Shown one piece after another: positions 42,916 through 52,790 of a stretch of 64,000 nucleotides of DNA. The notes under the pieces are model-generated. The model was given only the letters and a program-made list of their open reading frames with translations, was not told the origin of the DNA and made no database searches. Source of the stretch: Petralouisia muris (GTDB taxonomy: Bacteria; Bacillota; Clostridia; Lachnospirales; Lachnospiraceae); NCBI RefSeq assembly GCF_004793545.1, contig NZ_SRYA01000007.1, positions 1-64,000 on the forward strand. Reading direction: 5' to 3'. The translations under genes and the position numbers were made by a program. How positions within the stretch are numbered: position 1 is the stretch's first letter; each line of letters opens with the position of its first letter.

Positions 42916-43581
42916 ATGGCATTTAATATCGCAATTGACGGCCCCGCCGGGGCGGGTAAAAGCACAATTGCCAAAAAGGCGGCAGAGGCATTATCTTATA
43001 TTTATGTGGATACCGGGGCTATGTACCGGGCCATGGCATTGTATTTTCTGAGGAAAGGCATTGCAGCGGATGACGAAGCGTCTGTCAACGCTGCCTGTGA
43101 GGAAATTACGGTTTCAATTTCCATGGAAAACGGAGAACAGCAGGTATTTTTAAACGGGGAAAATGTTAACGGTTTGATTCGCACCGAAGAAGTGGGAAAG
43201 ATGACTTCCGCCACCAGTATTTACCGGAAGGTTCGGGAAAAACTGACAGATCTTCAGCGTTCGATGGCCCAGACTACGGATTTGATTATGGACGGCAGAG
43301 ATATCGGGACAAGCGTGCTGCCAAAGGCCCAGGTAAAAATTTATCTGACGGCCAGCGTGGAAACCAGGGGAAAACGCAGGTTCCTGGAATTACAGGAAAA
43401 AGGCATAGACTGCAGTCTGGAAACCATCTGCGCGGATATAGCAAAACGGGATGAACAGGATATGAACCGGGAGATTTCCCCGCTGCGCCAGGCAGAGGAT
43501 GCTGTGCTGATAGACAGCTCTGATATGAGCATTCAGGAAGTAACGGAGAAGATTCTGAAACTGGTCCGGGAGAGAAGATAG
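42916..43581 (+). CDS. cmk: Cytidylate kinase
   Basis: 221 residues. The P-loop IDGPAGAGKST is at the N-terminus, followed by YVDTGAMYRAMAL, the CMP-binding segment, and IMDGRDIGTSVLP. It phosphorylates CMP and dCMP. GGAGGAAA precedes ATG 42916. It is adjacent to ispH and rpsA, a cmk-ispH-rpsA order that is common in clostridia. Confidence 0.97.
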   Translation: MAFNIAIDGPAGAGKSTIAKKAAEALSYIYVDTGAMYRAMALYFLRKGIAADDEASVNAACEEITVSISMENGEQQVFLNGENVNGLIRTEEVGKMTSATSIYRKVREKLTDLQRSMAQTTDLIMDGRDIGTSVLPKAQVKIYLTASVETRGKRRFLELQEKGIDCSLETICADIAKRDEQDMNREISPLRQAEDAVLIDSSDMSIQEVTEKILKLVRERR

Positions 43582-43695
43582 AAGGCATGCTGCCGGGTTG
43601 GATCCGGAAGAAAATAGAAGTCGGGTCGCCGGGCCGCTTTATAAGAGAATAAATGGCTCAAGGAAAAGGGCAGAGCTGTGAAAGGAAATAGCAGT

Positions 43696-44553
43696 ATGGA
43701 AGTAATTCTCGCAAAAAGCGCCGGGTTCTGTTTCGGTGTGAAACGCGCGGTGGATACGGTATATGAGCAGGCAAAGAAAAGTAGCGGCAGAATCTATACC
43801 TACGGTCCGATAATACACAATGAAGAAGTGGTAAATGATCTGGAACAGAAAGGTGTTTGGGTGGTGGAAACGCCTGAGGAGCTTCGGGAATGCAGGGACG
43901 GAACTGTGATTATCCGTTCTCACGGAGTGGAAAAAGAAATTTATGATCTGCTGGAACAGGAAGGGATTTCCTATGTGGACGCTACATGCCCCTTTGTGCG
44001 GAAGATACACCGGATTGTGGAGCAGAACAGCAAAGAAGGATGCCATATAGTAATTATTGGCAGCGGCAGCCATCCGGAAGTGGAGGGAATCAAAGGCTGG
44101 AGCAGCGATGCAGCGGAGACTACGGTGATTTTTACAAAGGAGGAAGCGGAAAAATTTACCCTGAAAGAGAAAAAAAGGGTGTGTATTGTGTCTCAAACGA
44201 CATTTAACAACAAGAAATTTAAAGAACTAGTTGAAATTATTCAAAAAAAAGGTTATGATATAATTGTTTTAAATACGATTTGCAATGCCACCCAGGAGCG
44301 GCAGGCAGAGGCGAAAGAAATTTCCCGGAATGTAGATGCCATGATTGTGGTGGGAGGGAAGAACAGTTCCAATACGCAAAAACTATTTGAAATATGTAAA
44401 AAAGAATGTGAAAATACTTGCTATATACAGACACTGGAAGATTTGGATTTGTCTAAATTACGGTCCATTAATAGCGTAGGTATTACCGCAGGGGCTTCTA
44501 CCCCAAACAAAATTATTGAGGAGGTTCAAAAAAATGTCAGAAATGAGTTTTGA
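43696..44553 (+). CDS. ispH: 4-hydroxy-3-methylbut-2-enyl diphosphate reductase
   Basis: 285 residues, last step of the MEP isoprenoid pathway. The three iron-sulfur cysteines are Cys12 (AGFCFGVKRAV), Cys98 (DATCPFV) and Cys196 (NTICNATQERQ). Histidines 41, 76 and 126 are in place. AAAGGAAAT precedes ATG 43696. The last 20 bases overlap rpsA; in several clostridia the two are fused into one protein, here they are separate but coupled. Confidence 0.97.
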   Translation: MEVILAKSAGFCFGVKRAVDTVYEQAKKSSGRIYTYGPIIHNEEVVNDLEQKGVWVVETPEELRECRDGTVIIRSHGVEKEIYDLLEQEGISYVDATCPFVRKIHRIVEQNSKEGCHIVIIGSGSHPEVEGIKGWSSDAAETTVIFTKEEAEKFTLKEKKRVCIVSQTTFNNKKFKELVEIIQKKGYDIIVLNTICNATQERQAEAKEISRNVDAMIVVGGKNSSNTQKLFEICKKECENTCYIQTLEDLDLSKLRSINSVGITAGASTPNKIIEEVQKNVRNEF

Positions 44554-45631
44554 ACAAATGCTGGAAGAATCATTTAAAACAATAAGGAATGGAGAGGTAG
44601 TCGAAGGTACCGTTATTGATGTGAAACCAGACGAGATCATCTTAAATATTGGTTACAAATCCGATGGAATTATTACCCGTAATGAGTATACAAACGAATC
44701 GAATGTTGACTTGACTACCGTTGTATCCGTGGGTGATACCATGGAAGCCAAGGTTTTGAAAGTAAATGATGGTGAGGGTCAGGTTATGCTGACCTACAAA
44801 CGGCTTGCTGCTGAAAAGGGAAGCAAACGTCTGGAAGAGGCATTTAATGCACAGGAAGTGCTGACTGCAAAGGTAGCGCAGGTGTTAGACGGCGGCCTTG
44901 GCGTTGTGATTGATGAAGCAAGAATCTTTATTCCTGCAAGCTTGGTGTCCGATACATATGAGAAGGATCTGGGCAAATACAAAGATCAGGAAATCGAATT
45001 CGTGATTACAGAATTCAATCCCCGCAGAAGAAGAATTATCGGAGACAGAAAGCAATTGCTTCTCGCTAAAAAAGCAGAACTGCAGAAGGCCCTCTTTGAG
45101 AGAATCAATGTAGGAGACGTTCTGGAAGGAACCGTTAAGAATGTGACAGATTTCGGTGCATTTATTGATTTAGGCGGGGCTGACGGCCTGCTGCATATTT
45201 CTGAGATGTCCTGGGGAAGAGTGGAGAATCCAAGGAAGGTATTTAAAGTAGGCGATGTTGCGAGAGTATTCATCAAAGATATCAATGAGAATAAGATAGC
45301 ATTGAGTATGAAATTTGAAGACGAGAATCCATGGAAAGATGCGTCATCCAAATATGCTGTGGGCAATATTGTAACAGGCGTGGTTGCCAGAATGACAGAT
45401 TTCGGAGCATTTGTGGAACTGGCTCCCGGCGTTGACGCATTGCTGCACGTTTCTCAGATTTCCAGGGAGCATGTGGAGAAACCTTCCGATGTCCTGAACA
45501 TCGGACAGGAAATCGAAGCTAAGATTGTAGATTTCAATGAAGAAGATAAGAAAATCAGCCTGAGCATCAAGGCGCTGCTGTCTTCCACAGAAGAAGTGCA
45601 GGAAGATGCAGAAGAATCTGTAGAAGAATAG
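44534..45631 (+). CDS. rpsA: 30S ribosomal protein S1 (four S1 domains)
   Basis: 365 residues. Four S1 RNA-binding domains start at about 18, 104, 188 and 275; the third and fourth have the full FGAFIDLGGADGLLHISEMSW and FGAFVELAPGVDALLHVSQIS wording. GAGGAGG at 44519-44525 within ispH serves as ribosome site. This four-domain form is typical of Firmicutes and helps translation of selected mRNAs. The tail is acidic. The next gene, cheR, starts 11 bp after it. Confidence 0.94.
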   Translation: MSEMSFEQMLEESFKTIRNGEVVEGTVIDVKPDEIILNIGYKSDGIITRNEYTNESNVDLTTVVSVGDTMEAKVLKVNDGEGQVMLTYKRLAAEKGSKRLEEAFNAQEVLTAKVAQVLDGGLGVVIDEARIFIPASLVSDTYEKDLGKYKDQEIEFVITEFNPRRRRIIGDRKQLLLAKKAELQKALFERINVGDVLEGTVKNVTDFGAFIDLGGADGLLHISEMSWGRVENPRKVFKVGDVARVFIKDINENKIALSMKFEDENPWKDASSKYAVGNIVTGVVARMTDFGAFVELAPGVDALLHVSQISREHVEKPSDVLNIGQEIEAKIVDFNEEDKKISLSIKALLSSTEEVQEDAEESVEE

Positions 45632-45642
45632 GGGAATCTGGC

Positions 45643-46416
45643 ATGGTAGGATATGAGGATTTCAAAAAGGATATTTTTACATTAACCAAGATTGATCTGA
45701 ATGCTTACAAAGAGAAACAGATGAAGCGCAGAATTGAGACGCTGATCTCTAAGAACAATATCACAAGTTACAAAGATTATGTGGCATTAATTAAGAAGGA
45801 TGCGGAGAAATTTGAGCAGTTTGTGAATTTCCTTACCATTAATGTATCAGAATTTTACAGGAATCCGGAACAGTGGGGAATTTTGGACAAAGAAGTTTTT
45901 CCCGCGCTGGTTCAGCGGTTTGGGAAGAGCCTGAAAATCTGGAGCGCAGCCTGCTCCACCGGGGATGAGCCATATTCTCTGGTGATGGCTCTGTCAAAGC
46001 ATATTCCGTTAAATCAGATTAAGATTACAGCGACGGATATTGATAAGCAGGTGCTGGATAAAGCGAGAATGGGTCTCTATAACGAGAAGAGCATTGCCGC
46101 TGTCCCGCCGGAATTTAAGAAGAAATATTTCACCAAAGTAGGCAACTCTTATAAGATTGCAGATGAAATCAAGCGTCAGGTAGAATTTAAGGAGCATAAT
46201 CTGCTGAAAGATCCCTATCCTACGGGATGCCATTTGATTGTGTGCAGAAATGTGCTGATTTATTTTACGGAGGACGCCAAAGAAGAGATTTACAAGAAGT
46301 TCAATGCTGCCCTGACCAAAGATGGAATTCTGTTTATCGGCAGCACAGAGCAGATTATGAACTACAGAGAATTGAATTATCAGAGGAAGCAGTCTTTCTT
46401 TTTCCAGAAGGTTTAA
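45643..46416 (+). CDS. cheR: CheR-type protein-glutamate methyltransferase
   Basis: 257 residues. An N-terminal helical domain (1-70) is followed by NVSEFYRNPEQW and the SAM-binding ACSTGDEPYSLVMAL. Later come TATDIDKQVLDKA and CRNVLIYF, the standard CheR series. It methylates chemoreceptor glutamates. No other chemotaxis gene is adjacent; it rides in the rpsA operon, so it is probably a solitary copy serving remote receptors. Confidence 0.94.
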   Translation: MVGYEDFKKDIFTLTKIDLNAYKEKQMKRRIETLISKNNITSYKDYVALIKKDAEKFEQFVNFLTINVSEFYRNPEQWGILDKEVFPALVQRFGKSLKIWSAACSTGDEPYSLVMALSKHIPLNQIKITATDIDKQVLDKARMGLYNEKSIAAVPPEFKKKYFTKVGNSYKIADEIKRQVEFKEHNLLKDPYPTGCHLIVCRNVLIYFTEDAKEEIYKKFNAALTKDGILFIGSTEQIMNYRELNYQRKQSFFFQKV

Positions 46417-46428
46417 GGCTGTAAGAAG

Positions 46429-46605
46429 ACAAGTGCATGGATAATGTCTGTGCGCTTGTTTGATTATGATTTGTTTTTCATTTTTTTGATTTACTATTGA
46501 CAATAGATATACTGTGTAGTGCCTTGTATTTCAAGTAGGTGCAGTCGATGAATATGAATGATTGGAAATCACAAATAAAAAGAGGAATGCATTTCCTCTT
46601 TTTTT
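46429..46605 (+). terminator. Two hairpins after cheR
   Basis: The first hairpin (ACAAG at 46429, CTTGT at 46455) is followed by T-rich DNA. The second (AAAAAGAGGAA to 46587, then TTTCCTCTTTTTTT from 46592) is a strong terminator. The remaining 46606-46754 shows no convincing gene. Confidence 0.7.
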
Positions 46606-46754
46606 CAGTAAGGAGCAGAAGGCTTGCCGCTGTGAGAATATTACTTCCTTACAGATAAAGAGCAGGAATACGTTGCTGCATTGTCGAGAATTGTTGAGTT
46701 TCAACCTGTTGTGGATTTTATTATTTCAATTATTCTCAGTATATTTATTTGCCG

Positions 46755-46836
46755 GGCAGGGAGCGTGGAATGGAAATTATTAGTGCTTTTTTGCAAAAGA
46801 ATAAGTAATACTGCAAGTAAATTATTCATATAAGGG
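46755..46836 (+). repeat. 82-bp imperfect direct repeat, left copy
   Basis: Aligns without gaps to 52751-52832 at about 80% identity by eye (16 differences in 82). Both copies contain a short frame starting MEIISA and ending in TAA. The pair brackets the two DUF262 genes. Confidence 0.8.
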
Positions 46837-46993
46837 TGTGAGGCAAAAACATATGCGTTATCAAAGAAAATTCTCTATACTGGAAAGCAGAATAATGTAA
46901 AAATCTTAGGGCAAGGGCGGCAGGAATATGAATACATAAAAATAGAAATCAGGGGTTATGATCATAATATTACAAATAGAGGAGAGAAAAAAT

Positions 46994-49651
46994 ATGGAGA
47001 ATGGACATCAATATGTAGAAGAGGTTTTAAAGGAGAAATACCGCATTCCGAAATACCAGAGAGGTTACCGCTGGACCGAAGACAATGTTATAAAATTGTT
47101 GGAAGATATATATGAAGGCAGGCTGTATGAACCTGGTAAAGATGATTGCCTGAATGAAAATAATGCATACAATATTTTTTATCCCAAAGTGTTTGATATG
47201 CAGGAAGGGTTATTCGTGTTTTCTATTCCCAAATGTACCTATTGCATTCAGCCATTGGTTGTAATGGAGACTAAGGGTGTCTATGATGTGATTGATGGAC
47301 AACAGCGTTTAACAACAATTGCAATTATCCGTGCGGCGTTAAAGAGAAGCCTGGAAACATTGGTCTCAAAAAACAGCCAAGAAGTATTGACCTTAGTAAG
47401 AAAAGAAATCGTTGAAATTTCTTATGAGTCAAGGCAGACAAGCAGGGAATTCCGCCAATATCTCTATGGAATGCGGGAAAAGCCGCAAGGTGAGAATATA
47501 GATTATGATCATATGCTGCAGGCATTTGAGGTTTCTAAATGTTATTTTGATGAACTATTGAAGAAATTTGAGGATGATAAAGTCAGAAAAAAATATGCAG
47601 ATTATCTTGATGATGTTCTGTGTAAGAATACGCAGTTTATCTGGTATGAAGTAAAGGATCATGTTGATCCGCAAAAGGTGTTTGCAAACTTTAATACGGG
47701 TAAGATAGAATTGACTAATGCGGAGCTTATAAAGGCTCTCTTTATGAATCCGTCTAATTACAATCACTCTGTTGTGAAGGACAAGCAGATTGTGATATCG
47801 GAAAAATGGGATGAAATTGAGAATAAACTGCATGAACCGGAGTTTTGGGCATTTGTTCCCCATATTAATCAGTATGAGACTGCTTCCAGGCAATATAGCA
47901 CACGGATTGATGTTATCTTTGAGTTTTTTATTATGGAGCTTTGGCTGGAAACCCATCAGGATAAATGCGTAGAGGATTATATTAGTTTTAGAAATTTAAA
48001 CGCTTCCGATAAGTATATTTTTAATGAAGTAGAATCATGGATAAATAGCAAGTTGGGTGATTTATCCGAAACAGAAGCCGTTATGGATCAGTGCTGGCGC
48101 AGGATAGGAAAAATATTCTCTGGTTTAAAAGAACTGTATTTTGGGGACAGCAGGGTTTATAATACGGCAGGGTTATACATAAATTTGTGCAATAGAAGAC
48201 CAGAAAATGTAGATGAATATGAAGAAAATAATTATGACACGTATCTATATGTTTACCATGAGCTTAGCAATGTGCTGAATTTGCCAAGGGATGAAAGGGA
48301 GAATGCATTAAAAAAACTTGTGCGGTACAAAGTCTTTCAAAAAGAAAGTGGCATTGAGAGGATGATAAAAGGTATTAGGTATAATGAAGGGAAATCTTCT
48401 GATATCATAAAAGTTTTATTGGTGTACAATATAGCGCTGCTTTCTTCCTCTAAAGGGACGGGAGAGAGATTCAATTTCCTGGAAAATGCCAGAAATAAAT
48501 GGGAAAGGGAGCATATTTTTGCCAGCAATGTTAAGACCGACGTAAATATAGAAGGACTGCAGGATATGTTAGACTGTGATGAGGTTTTGAATATCCTTTG
48601 CGGAGACGGTTATATTGGTTATGTGAAATATTTATTTGATACTGGCGATAGGATTGAATTTACCCATGAAGGCAATGGATATGAACTGGATCTGTCATTA
48701 GATACCATGGATGAAGAAATCAGGGATTTGTTTATTGATGCAAGCCGTTCTTCAGATGGAAATGGAAAGAATGTGAGTTTTGCTCGTGCGCTCAGGGCTA
48801 AAAGAGAGGCAGGGTATTTGAGAGAGTGCTGCAGGAAAATCAATGAGATTGGAAGAATCTTCAGGGAAGAAGGGGAATTAAAGAAATTACTTGCATATCA
48901 ATATATCAGCAGCTTTGAAGGGAATTTTCATTTTGTTGAAAATATAGATTTTGCTTCTCTGGAAAATTGTGAGGAAACAATAAAAACAGCAGTTTTACCA
49001 GATATTGAATTTACATCGGCAGAATTTACCTATACCTGTAAAGAGTATCAGGAAAATAAAGATCATTGGCCAGGATGGCTGTACGAGAGGGACGAAGAAG
49101 GAAGAACAAATTATATAGTTCTGTTGGAAACAATAAAGAACCATTACCAAAGCAAGTTGGAAAGGGCAGTTTATAAGCAGGCAACAGATAATATAAGGAG
49201 ATTAAAGGATATATCAGATATTTTTGATGGCGTAAATGACAGGTTTATCTATGCGGGGCTAATGTTAAATAAGATCACACTTGAGAAAAAGATAGATAAA
49301 TTTTTCAAGGGAAGTTTTCAGGAACTGATGAAGGATAACAGCATGGGGAATATGACTCTCTTAACTGGGAATAAGCAGAGAGACGGAATTGAAAACAATA
49401 TAAGCAGCAGAGGGCAAAACCAAGCGGTCAGTGATAAAGCGTACTGTGAAAAGAAAAAAATTGTTTATGAATTTTATAAAAGCGGCCAGTTCGTACCAAT
49501 TGGAACACTGCTTGTATTTACAGATCAATACACTCAGGAAAGAAATGCGGCGAAATATTGGCTGCCTAACAGCAGATTGAAATATCTTAAGGATATGGTC
49601 AAAACCATTTCAGATTTTTTGGGGGAAAGTGAGGGAGTAGGAAATGAATAA
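46994..49651 (+). CDS. DUF262 protein with DUF1524-like HNH motifs (GmrSD-type)
   Basis: 885 residues. The DUF262 domain has RIPKYQRGYRW (17-27) and DVIDGQQRLTTI (99-109); the DGQQR motif is the nucleotide-handling core in GmrS and relatives. FANFNTGKIELTNAELIKA (about 230-248) is also typical. C-terminally, WEREHIFASN (His507) resembles the DUF1524 EHI motif, and GNMTLLTGNK (about 785) its second half. About 280 residues separate them, far more than usual. It is probably a modification- or phage-targeting nuclease with gene 2, whose start overlaps by 8 bp. ATG 46994 follows GAGGAG. The DNA is AT-richer than its neighbours. Confidence 0.85.
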   Translation: MENGHQYVEEVLKEKYRIPKYQRGYRWTEDNVIKLLEDIYEGRLYEPGKDDCLNENNAYNIFYPKVFDMQEGLFVFSIPKCTYCIQPLVVMETKGVYDVIDGQQRLTTIAIIRAALKRSLETLVSKNSQEVLTLVRKEIVEISYESRQTSREFRQYLYGMREKPQGENIDYDHMLQAFEVSKCYFDELLKKFEDDKVRKKYADYLDDVLCKNTQFIWYEVKDHVDPQKVFANFNTGKIELTNAELIKALFMNPSNYNHSVVKDKQIVISEKWDEIENKLHEPEFWAFVPHINQYETASRQYSTRIDVIFEFFIMELWLETHQDKCVEDYISFRNLNASDKYIFNEVESWINSKLGDLSETEAVMDQCWRRIGKIFSGLKELYFGDSRVYNTAGLYINLCNRRPENVDEYEENNYDTYLYVYHELSNVLNLPRDERENALKKLVRYKVFQKESGIERMIKGIRYNEGKSSDIIKVLLVYNIALLSSSKGTGERFNFLENARNKWEREHIFASNVKTDVNIEGLQDMLDCDEVLNILCGDGYIGYVKYLFDTGDRIEFTHEGNGYELDLSLDTMDEEIRDLFIDASRSSDGNGKNVSFARALRAKREAGYLRECCRKINEIGRIFREEGELKKLLAYQYISSFEGNFHFVENIDFASLENCEETIKTAVLPDIEFTSAEFTYTCKEYQENKDHWPGWLYERDEEGRTNYIVLLETIKNHYQSKLERAVYKQATDNIRRLKDISDIFDGVNDRFIYAGLMLNKITLEKKIDKFFKGSFQELMKDNSMGNMTLLTGNKQRDGIENNISSRGQNQAVSDKAYCEKKKIVYEFYKSGQFVPIGTLLVFTDQYTQERNAAKYWLPNSRLKYLKDMVKTISDFLGESEGVGNE

Positions 49652-52082
49652 TAAAATAGATACATTGCTTAAGCTGTTGGAAATATATGAGATCCGAATA
49701 CCAATCATACAGAGGGATTATGCCCATGGGAGGAAGGACGGAAAATCCAATGAGATAAGGAGAAATCTAATCAAAGACATCAAGATCTGTTTAGAAGGGG
49801 ACTCAGCGATTGATTTCAATTTCGTCTATGGAACGGTTGCAGATGGTATTTTTTATCCTGTGGATGGACAGCAGCGTTTGACAACACTCTATCTATTGCA
49901 TTGGTTTTTGGCTTGTAATTGCGGCAGATTCCATGAATTTTCTAAGTTAAAGGGATTTAGCTATATGACCAGGAATTCAGCAGCAGAATTCTTTGCATTG
50001 ATGAAGCAGTCCAATACAAAGTTAAAAGATTTTGTGAAAGAAAGTGTAAATTTTAGGGAAGAGGTTGAAAAGCAGCCCTGGTTCCAGGCGGAATGGGGGT
50101 ATGATCCCACTGTAGACAGTGTATTGACATTTCTTGATGATTTATCTGTGGATCAGGATTTTAGGAAAAATGCAGCAAGGTATTATGACAGGCTGGAATG
50201 CGGAGCAATTACATTTCACCATATTGTGGAGGAGGGAAACAGCGCAGAAGAAAAGGCGGCAAAAAGCTATATACGGATGAATGCCAGGGGTAAATCTTTA
50301 GAGCCGTTTGAAAACCTGAAAGCTATGATTGACAGTATTGAGGAGCAATTGGACGAGTCCCTCGATATAGTAAAAGAATATGACAGTGTATATATGGATT
50401 TGTTATATGATGACTGCGGCAGCGTTAGTTTGAAAAGGAAAACAGAGGAAATCAACCAGAAAAGCCTGGATTGTTTTAAAAATTTATATAATTTAAATTT
50501 GCAGCTTCATGAAAACAGAGCGACAATGGAGGCTGACGCTGATTTTGTAAATAAAATGTATGAGTATAGTCAAAAAGAACTTGACGACGATGAGAAGGAG
50601 TTCTTCCAACAGTATTTTCATATGGTGAGGGCGGTGTTCTGTTACTTCCAAAAGGAATGCGGATATGAGCCTATAAAAAGGGTATTTGCCCCCGGAGGTT
50701 ATTTTTATGCGGAAAATAATAAATCTGTAGTTGCAGCAGTACTGTATATTGCAAAGAAAGGTTTCAGTATAACAAAAGAACATGTACAGAAATATGATTA
50801 TGTGCTCAGAAATCTGGGGCATGGGAACTGGACAGGGAATTATTTGGAATGTATCCGTCATTTTGCAGAAACTTCTGCAGCCTGTGAGGATGTATTTGAG
50901 TATTTTAACAATCTGGACTTTAAAGATATAGAGAAGATAAGAGATAAATATTCTGGGATTTTAACAGACCTTGGCGTCAGATTTAAAGAACAGAAAATAA
51001 AGGCAGATATTGTGAAGACAGAGAATCTTTCTTGGAAATATTTTGATCAATTGGAAGAGCAGTCCCGCAGGAGAAAAATACAGTATCTGCTCTACCTTTC
51101 AGGATATTGGGAAGGTTCTGGCAGTTTCCAAAAGCTCCAGGAATACATAGAGATTGCAAAGGAATATTTTATGATTTCAAATAATGATTCGACATGGCGG
51201 GAATGTTATGCGGTTGCGTCAGGGTTTGGCGACAGAAATTGTCTTATGCCAGCAGAGAATATCAATCGAAAGTGCGGCAAGTCGCATGTTTGGAATGAGG
51301 AATATTATTTTTGGGATGATGAAGGAGATGGTAAACTCTCTACGTTAGAGCCGCTGGAAATCATAAAGACGGCATATGAGAATCAGCTGGAGATTGAAAA
51401 TATTATAAAAACATTGCCTGAAAATCCGGATTATGACAGGTGTTGGTTGAAATATGCAGTAAAATACCATAAGAAAGAATTATTAGATAAAGAGCTGACA
51501 TGGGATGAACATACAGATATTGTAACAGTAACCGAATACAGTGGTTATTCGTACTCGAGAAAGTATCGGTATGATGTGTATGTGATGAAGGTTGTTAATC
51601 CTAAATTGAAGTATGGTTTAGATGAAACTCTGACTGTATTTGCCAGTTCCCAATATGATTTTGAGGCAAATACAAGATACGCATATAGTGATGGAACTTA
51701 TGTATTTACTGCCGGGGACAGGAAACTTGTTATAAGATTGCGCGTACCAGTTGCCATTACGAATATTAATGAGAATTATAATAAAGATGAATGTCTGCAT
51801 GTTTCCCAAAAGAATCAAGGTAAGTATACGGTATATCGGGCAACAACCCCATACAAGTTTGAAGAGGTGTGCTATTTAATAGAAAATGAATTAGACAGGA
51901 GGGATAAAATCTGGAATTATGAACAGCAGGAATTGGATGATATGAAGGGGCAGGATTTTTTGAAAATCTATGAAGGGAAGAACCAAATATGGATTAGGGA
52001 AGGACGCAAGTTTGTGTGGAAAAAGACAGTTCGAGAAGTTCATTTTGAAGGAGGAATGGTTGCCAAGGAGTTTATATTGTAG
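49644..52082 (+). CDS. Second DUF262 protein, large unknown C-terminal region
   Basis: 812 residues. An N-terminal DUF262 domain is clear: RIPIIQRDYAHGRKDGKS (18-35), YPVDGQQRLTTLYLL (71-85) and RMNARGKSLEPFENLKA near 210. No DUF1524 or HNH motif is seen. Residues about 330-812 form no domain I can name; the last 170 are rich in Tyr/Lys and beta pattern. Overlap with gene 1 by 8 bases implies co-translation and a physical complex, with this subunit possibly sensing and gene 1 cutting (inference). A terminator follows at 52109-52139. Confidence 0.83.
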   Translation: MNNKIDTLLKLLEIYEIRIPIIQRDYAHGRKDGKSNEIRRNLIKDIKICLEGDSAIDFNFVYGTVADGIFYPVDGQQRLTTLYLLHWFLACNCGRFHEFSKLKGFSYMTRNSAAEFFALMKQSNTKLKDFVKESVNFREEVEKQPWFQAEWGYDPTVDSVLTFLDDLSVDQDFRKNAARYYDRLECGAITFHHIVEEGNSAEEKAAKSYIRMNARGKSLEPFENLKAMIDSIEEQLDESLDIVKEYDSVYMDLLYDDCGSVSLKRKTEEINQKSLDCFKNLYNLNLQLHENRATMEADADFVNKMYEYSQKELDDDEKEFFQQYFHMVRAVFCYFQKECGYEPIKRVFAPGGYFYAENNKSVVAAVLYIAKKGFSITKEHVQKYDYVLRNLGHGNWTGNYLECIRHFAETSAACEDVFEYFNNLDFKDIEKIRDKYSGILTDLGVRFKEQKIKADIVKTENLSWKYFDQLEEQSRRRKIQYLLYLSGYWEGSGSFQKLQEYIEIAKEYFMISNNDSTWRECYAVASGFGDRNCLMPAENINRKCGKSHVWNEEYYFWDDEGDGKLSTLEPLEIIKTAYENQLEIENIIKTLPENPDYDRCWLKYAVKYHKKELLDKELTWDEHTDIVTVTEYSGYSYSRKYRYDVYVMKVVNPKLKYGLDETLTVFASSQYDFEANTRYAYSDGTYVFTAGDRKLVIRLRVPVAITNINENYNKDECLHVSQKNQGKYTVYRATTPYKFEEVCYLIENELDRRDKIWNYEQQELDDMKGQDFLKIYEGKNQIWIREGRKFVWKKTVREVHFEGGMVAKEFIL

Positions 52083-52108
52083 TTTTTAGTGAGGAGAGAC
52101 TAACAAAC

Positions 52109-52139
52109 AGCCGTGTAAGGTTTAAGTACCTGCACGGCT
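52109..52139 (+). terminator. Terminator after the DUF262 pair
   Basis: AGCCGTG (52109-52115) pairs with CACGGCT (52133-52139), with a continuing inner AGGT/ACCT stem, followed by TTTATTT. Confidence 0.75.
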
Positions 52140-52307
52140 TTTATTTGCACAGCAGCCTTGGAAGCCAGTACATGAGCTAGGTGTTTAAAGATTGCCTGAG
52201 CAGTAAAGAAATCATGCATTCCCTTAGCCGTAAAGGAAATTCGTACGATAATTGCCTCTAAAGAATACACAGCGCAATTGGTTGCATAATGCTCTAGCAG
52301 AGGGAAG

Positions 52308-52790
52308 ATGAGAACTTAAATAAGTAATTCAGGCGGTATTGCTAAAGTCTCTGAATTTGCTTCAGCAGGTCTTTCGAATTTTGATGTAGCCAATTTGTGC
52401 AATGTCGGATATATCGAGCGTATACGACACGGCTATTATCAGCTTGTCAAAAAAGAAGATATAAAAGAGGAGCAAATATTTGCTCACTTCTTCCAGAAGG
52501 CGTTGTTTGCGTTGAGTCTGCGCTGTTTTATTATGGATACAGTGATTTTGCACCAAGACAATGTTCTATCGCTGTTCCAAGAACATTGGCACCAAAATGG
52601 ATGATTTCAGCATAGTGCTTAAAATAAATACATTTCTTGCGAAGCCGTTTTCAGCGGTAGCAGAAAACAAAGAATACATTAGACAATGGTCTGCTTCTAT
52701 TTGTGATTGGAATAAATGGAAGCAGACCATTTCAAAGGCAGATTTAGTGTGGCAGGGCACGGGGCATGGAAATTATTAGCGCTTTATTGC
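52308..52790 (+). pseudogene. Decayed AbiEi-like antitoxin and possible AbiEii-like fragment
   Basis: One frame from 52335 reads GIAKVSEFASAGLSNFDVAN and VGYIERIRHGYYQLVKKEDI, the AbiEi winged helix. After a one-base slip near 52492 it continues in another frame as LLPEGVVCVESALFYYGYSD and FAPRQCSIAVPRTLAPKW, then stops. A short third-frame piece (INTFLAKPFSAVAENKEYI) may be the end of a partner nucleotidyltransferase, but that is weak. A perfect 13-bp-arm inverted repeat (52685-52697 with 52719-52731) lies inside it. Confidence 0.6.

Noticed and set aside
46562-46783. Plus-strand 73-codon frame between cheR and the DUF262 genes
   Set aside because: It runs through a terminator hairpin and repeat sequence and has no protein features.
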